Assembly: GCF_000226115.1 (NCBI RefSeq)
Contig: NC_016459.1
Location: 434,001 to 498,000 of the forward strand
DNA length: 64,000 bases
Direction of reading: 5' to 3'
DNA from: Thermothielavioides terrestris NRRL 8126
Lineage: Eukaryota > Ascomycota > Sordariomycetes > Sordariales > Chaetomiaceae
This document shows, piece by piece, positions 57,843-64,000 of the stretch (the stretch's first letter is position 1; the number at the start of each line of letters is the position of its first letter). The position numbers and the translations under genes were made by a program. Under the pieces are notes generated by a model. The model saw only the letters and a program-made list of their open reading frames with translations, was not told the origin of the DNA and made no database searches.

Positions 57843-58810
57843 TCAAACTTGGTCCTCATACACCGGCCCGTCTTCTTCATCATAGACGCGGTCCTCATGG
57901 GAGATTGGTCGCCCAACCCGTATCCTCGCATTCCCTTCCATCTTGGCAACCCACATGGCGGCGCCAGCAGCCGTAGTCAGCAAGAAAAAGAAGCTCAAGA
58001 TAGGCACGAGCTCCAAGATCATCGCGACGGTCCCAAACCAAAGGTATTCCCACCGTCTCGCCTTGAGTTCCCGTTTTATCTGCTTTTTGTCCAGCCCCCT
58101 GAGCTTGAACCATCTGTGATGCGACAGCTTGCCGAGGCGCGAGCCGGTGATCATGATGAAGGCGGGCGTGCCGACGAAGGGGACCAGATTCAGCGGCAGA
58201 AAGACGATCAGCTCGATGATCTGGACCAGGCTCCATGGCTGGTATTCGGCGCGGCTGGTCGGCTTGCCCAGCATTCGGACGGCGTTGGGGGCTTCGAGGA
58301 AGAGGACGCGGTGGGGCACGATGAGGTCGATGAGCTCGTGGTTGATCAGGGTGGCCTGGCGAGCAGCGTGTTAGGGACATACACTCCGCAGGCCATGGCG
58401 GAAGAAGGAGGGCGACTTACATCAAAGATATCCACACGGCACTCGTCGACGAAAAAGCCCTCGAATAGCCCCTGAATAATCACCAGCCCCTCCCCGAGCA
58501 CCAGCACCGTGGTGTTGATCAATGCGCCGGCGCGGCCTTGAAAGATGAGGAGGAATAAGAACTGCGGCAAGAAGGTAAACGTGAAGAGCAGAAAATAGAC
58601 CAGAAAGGAGATGATGGATAGGGGAAGCAGGCGGCCGACGAAGAGCGGGTAGAACTCGGGATGTCGCAGGAAGTACCAGATACCGCGAATCGGGTAGGCG
58701 GCCGAAGTCAGCGCGCGAACGACGTGGCTGGCGATGCCCTGGACTGGTCGCAGGAGAGCTGCGCGAAGGCGGACGGCGCCGCTGCTCGGTGGTGGTTGCG
58801 AAGTAGGCAT
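57843..58810 (-). CDS. EI24-domain membrane protein, Rrt8/Lds-like
   Basis: Predicted 300-residue multi-pass membrane protein of the EI24/CysZ-like superfamily, group of yeast Rrt8/Lds1/Lds2 (lipid-droplet and outer spore wall proteins). Exons 58810..58421 and 58355..57843 join between codons over a 65-nt intron. The N-terminus has AAYPIRGIWYFLRHPEFYPL leading to a long hydrophobic stretch (IISFLVYFLLFTFTFLPQFL). Next come VLVLGEGLVIIQGLFEGFFVDECRVD, HELIDLIVPH, an amphipathic KPTSRAEYQPWS, PLNLVPFVGTPAFIMITG, and a last helix pair before a charged tail. The role in yeast relatives (spore wall, lipid droplets) is family knowledge; localisation here is inferred. Confidence 0.8.
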
Positions 58811-59439
58811 GGCGGATGCCGCGATGTTGAATTCTGCACGGGCTTCGCGGTGATGGAGTGGAGGACCATCTCCGAAATCCCGACTGGCAACGTCATCACA
58901 GAAAGAACTGGTGGGGGTAATTCAGGGTTAGGGTTCTCAACGTGGTCGGACGAGGGCAAGATAGAAAAACCTCCTGCCTTGCAACATGCTTCAAACCAGT
59001 AAGTCACTTCTCAACCAAGACCAGCTTCTAAGTATGCTGCATAATTGAGTCGCGGCCTAACTGTGTCAGGCTTCATGTCAGAACCGTAAGTTGAGACGCA
59101 CCCACTTGGAGTGCATCGTGCAATTTATTCGCGGAATAATTAACGTTGTTTCTCTTGAGGAAAAAGGCAGGGTAAGGGCCAGGCAACAGCCAACAAGGCG
59201 CTCTCTAAGCCTGGAATTTATGGCCCGTCCAGCGACCGGAGTTCGAATTGCCTGTCCCAGCTCCGGCGCCATATGGGAAAACTTGTGTCCGCAGCGTGTT
59301 AGCATCACTCACGACCAACGAAAGCCGCATCTCACGACTTGAAGCCGACAGGGAAAAAATGGGACTGAGAGCACTGCATATTCATCACCAAGAGAGTGGC
59401 CTGCCAAACAACGGGCTCCGCCCTTCCCAAATGCGCCGC
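58811..59439. other. Intergenic, no gene supported
   Basis: Upstream of the EI24-like gene. A possible downstream continuation of the catalase relic (RPLSW-type reading near 59,370) is too weak to call. Confidence 0.4.
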
Positions 59440-59830
59440 GACGCCCCCCACCAGCCCTCCTAGTTCTGGGTGTGGAAGTCTCAGAACATAATGGGATCAG
59501 CGACAATGATTGCGGGATGGCGATTGTGCGAGCGCTTCAGCGAGGTGAACTTAAACCTGGAAGGATCCCAGGTGGAGAAGACGGGGATGTTGTGCAAGAC
59601 GAAGTCTTGGTTGCCCCCTTCAGAGGATATCTTCAAAGCCGAGGCGCTGACATCGCTGCACCGTTTCCGCCGACTGCCCGCGCCGGGGCCCAAGGTCGAT
59701 ATGCGGGCAAACGCTTTGCTCTTTATGCCAATGCCAGTGTGAAAATTTGGCTAATGTCAGGTGCGAGATGTCGTAGGTGACCTCGAGCTCGTGCACAGCC
59801 CCACGGCGCTAGCGTGCACAACGCGCTTGC
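59440..59830 (-). pseudogene. Catalase relic, frameshifted
   Basis: Minus-strand sequence encodes consecutive pieces of a haem catalase in several frames: RVVHA (the region of the catalytic His), then EVTYDISHLTLAKF, a decayed DLGP segment, GNQDFVLHNIPVF and LKRSHNRHPA, ending VADPIMF-stop-DFHTQN-stop-EG where an intact gene has MFWDFH. The order and spacing match about 110 residues of the N-terminal half of fungal clade-type catalases. At least two frame changes and two stops (the Trp codon TGG now TGA) make it non-functional. Neither the N-terminus nor the rest of the enzyme is present. It lies about 75-100 bp from the copia block. Confidence 0.75.
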
Positions 59831-59904
59831 TTGCCCAGCTGTCACATCAGGGGTAAAGGGCTCAGAGCTTGGCATAACGTACTGGCCATGGTTTCCCCAC
59901 TCCT

Positions 59905-62900
59905 AGATATATATATACCACGCTCTGTTCAGTCTTTAGCTTTCCTTTATACTAGAACAACGTACTCTTTTTATATTCCAATGCTCTACTACGATCCTAC
60001 TATTATATCTATACCTTATAGCTTGCTATAGTGTATCAATTATAAGCCTAGACGCTTTATAATTATATATAGTAAATAACCTATAGTAAGCTCTCTCTTT
60101 CTCTCTTTTTTTCTTATATTCTATATCTCAATATAACGACTACTGAGAGTAACTTAACTATTATACTCTAGTCTTATATAAATTAGACTAAATAGTTTAT
60201 AGAGCTTAAGATCTTAGCTCTAAGTAATAGTATCTAGGATAAATATAATCTAGATACTCCTAATAACCCTTAGGATAAACGACTAAAAGTCTCTATAGAG
60301 GAAAACGCGATTAAAGAGCTTTATAAGAAGTATACTAAGGTATTAGATATTCCTCTAGAGTAAATAGGAGCTCCTATTGAATAAGAGGTTACTACTAAGC
60401 TTAAAGCTATATATAAGGACTACCTTATAATCTCTACTATCTAAGAAAGTAAGGTTAAGTCGTATTTACTTATTAACTAATAGATTATATACTCTATCTA
60501 CTAGCTTCTACTCAACGCTATATATATTGCTATCTCAAATACTAGCTTTAGTAGCCTCTAGGCCTTTATCTATAAGCTCTATGAATAGCTTATACCTATT
60601 AATACTCTTATAGAAGATATAGCTACTTATTAATATATAACGATACTATAAGAAGCTTATAGAGTAGGTATTAATCTATATAAGTAGTACCACTTTTAGA
60701 ATAAAGTATACTTATATATAAAGAGCTTTAATATCCCTAAGGTTATTAGACTTAGAGCTTCTAAGTACTTTATTAAGGTAGTTGGTTACTAAATCGCCCT
60801 AGACTAGACTTACTACTAGCTCTCTAAAATCAAGGTACTTAAAGTTAAAAGGCGTCTAATTCCTACTCTTAATAAACTAGGCGTTTACCTTAGTATTTAG
60901 ATCGACAATACCTACTCTAAAGGGCTTAGCTATAGCGTATTTACCTTTTTAAGAGTAGCTTAAGGTAATAGTTCCTTAGATAGTATAAGCTCTTATAGCT
61001 TAAAGTTCTACTTATACCTTTATAAGGCTAATAGTAAGTATAAGTAGAAGCTAGTCGACTACTAGTTTCTTTAGACGATAATCTCTAGGGTAGAGAAAGG
61101 CTATTATAAGCTCTTAGAAACGTAAATTACTAAAATTAGAGAGCACTTCAACGAACTAAAGTAGTATTTTCTTCGAAAGAGCCTCTAAAAGCGGTATAGC
61201 TCTAGCTCTATAGAGTAAAGGAACTCTAGCTTAGCTCTTCCTAATAAGATCGTCTACACTATTATCGACCTAAGCCTCTTTAGTAAAAGAGCTTACTATC
61301 TACTTATATTCTTAACTACTATTATCTACTAGCTTTCTTAGAATACTTTCCTCGATAATTATACTGTTCTATATATTATTAACGATAAGAAGCTCCTAAT
61401 ACCTAGTACCTTTGTACTATTGGAAGATAGTGACTATATAGAAGTAGGTACTACTACTTTTCCTATTTTAAGAAGAGGAGAGCGTATTATAAAGGGGATA
61501 CTAGATAAAGAATAGGGGAAAGGAATTATAGACCTCTATTTAAAGAACATCGTTATAGTAGAGGGCTTATATATTAACATTATATTAGAAACTACTCTAT
61601 ATATAGCTAGTATCTAGTATTTAGGTCTAGACTATTCTCTATAACGTAGAATACTTAAGAAGAGTATAAAGGTCAAGTAGTTGATTTATAAATTTAATAT
61701 AGTTTTCTATAAATCAAAGAACCTTTCCTTTTACTTTTATATTCTCTAACCTTTATAGAGCTTTATAGGCTTAGTAACAATAAATATAGTTATTTATAAA
61801 GATAATACAAGGTTATATATATTATATATACCTTAAGAGAGAGAAGATACTAAGGAGCTCTAGTATAAGAGATCTAGACATCTAGATTAAAGAGCTCTTT
61901 AGGCATTAGTATAGAGCGCTAAGAACATTAAAATCTAGGGAACGTCGACCATCGAATACGAAATATATACTCTATTATATATTAAGAAGTATAATACGCT
62001 CTATAAAACAGAGTATTACGCTCTACGCCTATTCTAGTATATCTTCTAGGACCTTTTCTTATTCCCTCCTAGGTTTAATAGATCCTAATACCTCCTTATA
62101 ATCAAAGACAAATATAGTAGACAGATCTAGGCTTTTATACTCCCTAGCAAAGGTTAAACTAAGCTCTTTAATATCGTTAGAGCTTTTAAACGCTAGGTTA
62201 AATAGCAATAGGGACTTAATATCTATAAGATCTATTAGGATAATAATATAGGAGTTATTATACTAGAAGATCATTAACTAATAGCTTACTAGCTCTAGAT
62301 ATATAATAAAGGTATCGACTTAGAGCTTATACTAATATATACTCTATAGCTAAATAGAGCTTTAGAATAGGTAAGACAAGTCTTATAACTAAAAAGTATA
62401 AAGATACTTACTACTATAAACCTATCTACAAAGCTCTAGCTAAAGGGAGTAAAGGCAGTAGCCTTCTTATATACTATCTCGCCTAGCTATAGTTATAGTC
62501 TTCAAAGCTCTAACGAAGTACTTTATTCCTAGTTTAAGAATTACTTTCGCTAGTAAGAGCCGACCTTCTACTAAGCACTAATAGTAGATCTATATCTTAA
62601 CTAGTCTAGGATCTTTATATATAGCTATAAGGTATACCCTTTAAATAAAAAGCGTAAAGTAGGGCATTAGAAAAGAGAATTTAAAATATAGCTATATAGG
62701 CGAATTAAGTACCTAGTTAGGTATAGAGTATCCAACATTTACTATATCTAAGTGTTTAAACTCAATAAGGTTATTGTAATAAAGAACGTAACATTCAACA
62801 AAAGGACCTTTTACTATCTAAGTAAAGAAGAGCTTCTAGCTAGGGAAGTTGCTATTGTCAAAGAGGTAGTAGAGCATTTAGATAAAGGGGTTAAAGAGAC

Positions 62901-64000
62901 TTAGGATACTAGGTCGATTCTTTAAATACTTTATAAACTTAAATATAGAGGACTAACGTTTAAGTCTATTACTATTATAGTTCCTAAGTATAAGAGTATA
63001 CTACTAAGTTAAGACTTAGGAGTAAAGGAAGTATATATATAGGGTAGACTTTTATTCTCTAAGATATTACCGAAATCGTAGGCTTAGCTATAGAAAGAGC
63101 TTGTAAATAGAGATAATAATAGAAATAAGGGTCTAGTCGATAATTCTAATACTCTTCTAGAGACTAGTAGAGCACCTAGGGATCTTAGGCCCGCTATAGC
63201 TATCCTATAAAGTATTGCCTCTAAAAGCGAATATAGGGCTTCTCCGCCTATAGAGCCCCTAGCTCTATAAAGCGAGTATAAGAAGGTATCTCCGCCTATA
63301 GAGCCTATAGCTCTATAAAGTAAAGAAGAGGATATATTCTACGATATAATGGAATATATAGTAAAGTAAAGTACTTAGCCTATAGGGCTTAAAGCTCTAT
63401 AAATATAACTTTCGACCAATAAGCTAGGACTAAGTATACTAAAACTATAATATAAGCCTAAGAAGTATTTTATACCTATAAGGAGAAGTATATAAATTTA
63501 GAAGCCTTCTATAAAGGTATATAAAAATATAGCTCTAAATATAGCTTTAGAGTATATATATATTTTTTTCATTAGGTCGTTGAAAATATAGGAGAACCTA
63601 GGGCTAAGGTTCTAGACTAATCACCTAGATCTTACTCTCTAGGAACACTATAATAATAATAAGATGCTCTTCCTTATATCTTAGAAGGGTATTAAGACGC
63701 TCTTTTTAGAGTTGTTTTAGACCTTATATATAGTGTTTACTATCGCTATTAGCTAGATACTAATAATATATTATAATACTAAGCTCCCCCCTCTCCTAAA
63801 GAGCTAGAGAGACTTAGAGAACTACCTATATAGGAAAGAGTTTAAGGTAGCTATATATAAAGAGATTTATAATCTTATAAGTAAAGGAATATAGCAAGAG
63901 ATTAAACGAGAGTATACGAAAATAAGGCTTCTATCTTTAAAATAGGTATTCGACTATAAGCTTAATAAGGATAGTAACCTTAAAAAGTACAAAGCGTATA
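59905..64000 (+). mobile_element. Ty1/copia retrotransposon, RIP-degraded, continues past window
   Basis: Composition drops to AT-rich RIP type at about 59,905. Plus-strand reading gives a gag-like region at about 60,200-61,200. Next is a protease/pre-integrase segment near 61,340-61,640 (FLDNYTVLYIINDKKLL, LEDSDYIEVGTTTFPIL, VIVEGLYINI). Integrase lies near 62,050-62,500 (FPPRFNRS-YLLIIKDKYSRQI, AFILPSKG-TKLFNIV). The C-terminal IYYIQVFKLNKVIVIKNVTF lies near 62,750, and the start of copia RT is near 63,800-64,000 (EFKVAIYKEIYNLISKGI, VFDYKLNKDSNLKKYKA). Integrase before RT defines Ty1/copia. Stops fall at Trp and Gln positions. The left LTR should lie within about 59,905-60,150 but its ends could not be fixed without the right copy. 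Confidence 0.8.

Noticed and set aside
59472..59780. 102-codon plus-strand frame
   Set aside because: Antisense to the catalase relic, which accounts for the sequence better.

Overview
This is a window from a filamentous ascomycete genome, most likely a sordariomycete (inference from gene families and architecture, not from a marker gene). It has GC-rich, intron-containing genes with short GT-AG introns (50-180 nt) and fungal-specific families: Zn2Cys6 regulator, 2EXR, DUF6594, DUF7702, DUF7371 mucin, WSC domain. These alternate sharply with AT-rich blocks that carry the imprint of repeat-induced point mutation (RIP). In those blocks CA/TG is converted to TA, so tryptophan and glutamine codons have become stops.

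Region 1 (1-22,764) is gene-rich. In order it holds: the 5' part of an MFS drug/polyamine-type transporter (minus); a secreted WSC-GH3 beta-xylosidase (plus); a DUF7702 membrane protein (minus) preceded by an overlapping small membrane ORF with a PPxY motif; a Zn2Cys6 transcription factor (plus); a small single-pass membrane protein and an unrecognised 381-aa protein (both minus); a 2EXR protein (minus); an MFS monocarboxylate-type transporter (plus); a secreted RNase T2 (plus); a DUF6594 membrane protein (minus); and an unrecognised 208-aa protein (plus) whose C-terminus is built from an inverted repeat. A perfect 100-nt T run lies at 2760-2859.

Region 2 (22,765-about 51,000) is a 28-kb RIP-degraded transposon nest. 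A Ty3/gypsy element of about 10.6 kb (minus orientation, 249-bp LTRs, TSD GCTAG) sits in a minisatellite. It is itself interrupted by a second Ty3/gypsy element (plus orientation, 9,436 bp, 595-bp LTRs, TSD AAAGA). Both carry a chromodomain at the end of integrase. Both also carry extra coding sequence between pol and the 3' LTR: a sense ORF in the outer element, and an antisense ORF with a recognisable intron in the inner one. To the right lies a degraded autonomous Helitron (Rep plus PIF1-type helicase). The nest ends in a GC-rich imperfect palindrome and a much less mutated LTR fragment related to the inner element.

Region 3 (about 51,660-59,900) is gene-rich again. It holds a 1,342-aa secreted mucin-like protein with a C-terminal DUF7371 domain (minus), an EI24/Rrt8-like membrane protein (minus), and a frameshifted catalase relic (minus).

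Region 4 (about 59,905-64,000) is another RIP-degraded block holding a Ty1/copia element in plus orientation; the window ends inside its reverse transcriptase.

The host genes do not form an obvious biosynthetic cluster. Several are secretory or carbon-acquisition functions (xylosidase, two transporters, RNase T2, wall mucin) beside a transposon-rich compartment. All exon boundaries were read by eye from GT-AG signals, reading phase and family conservation, without transcript evidence.
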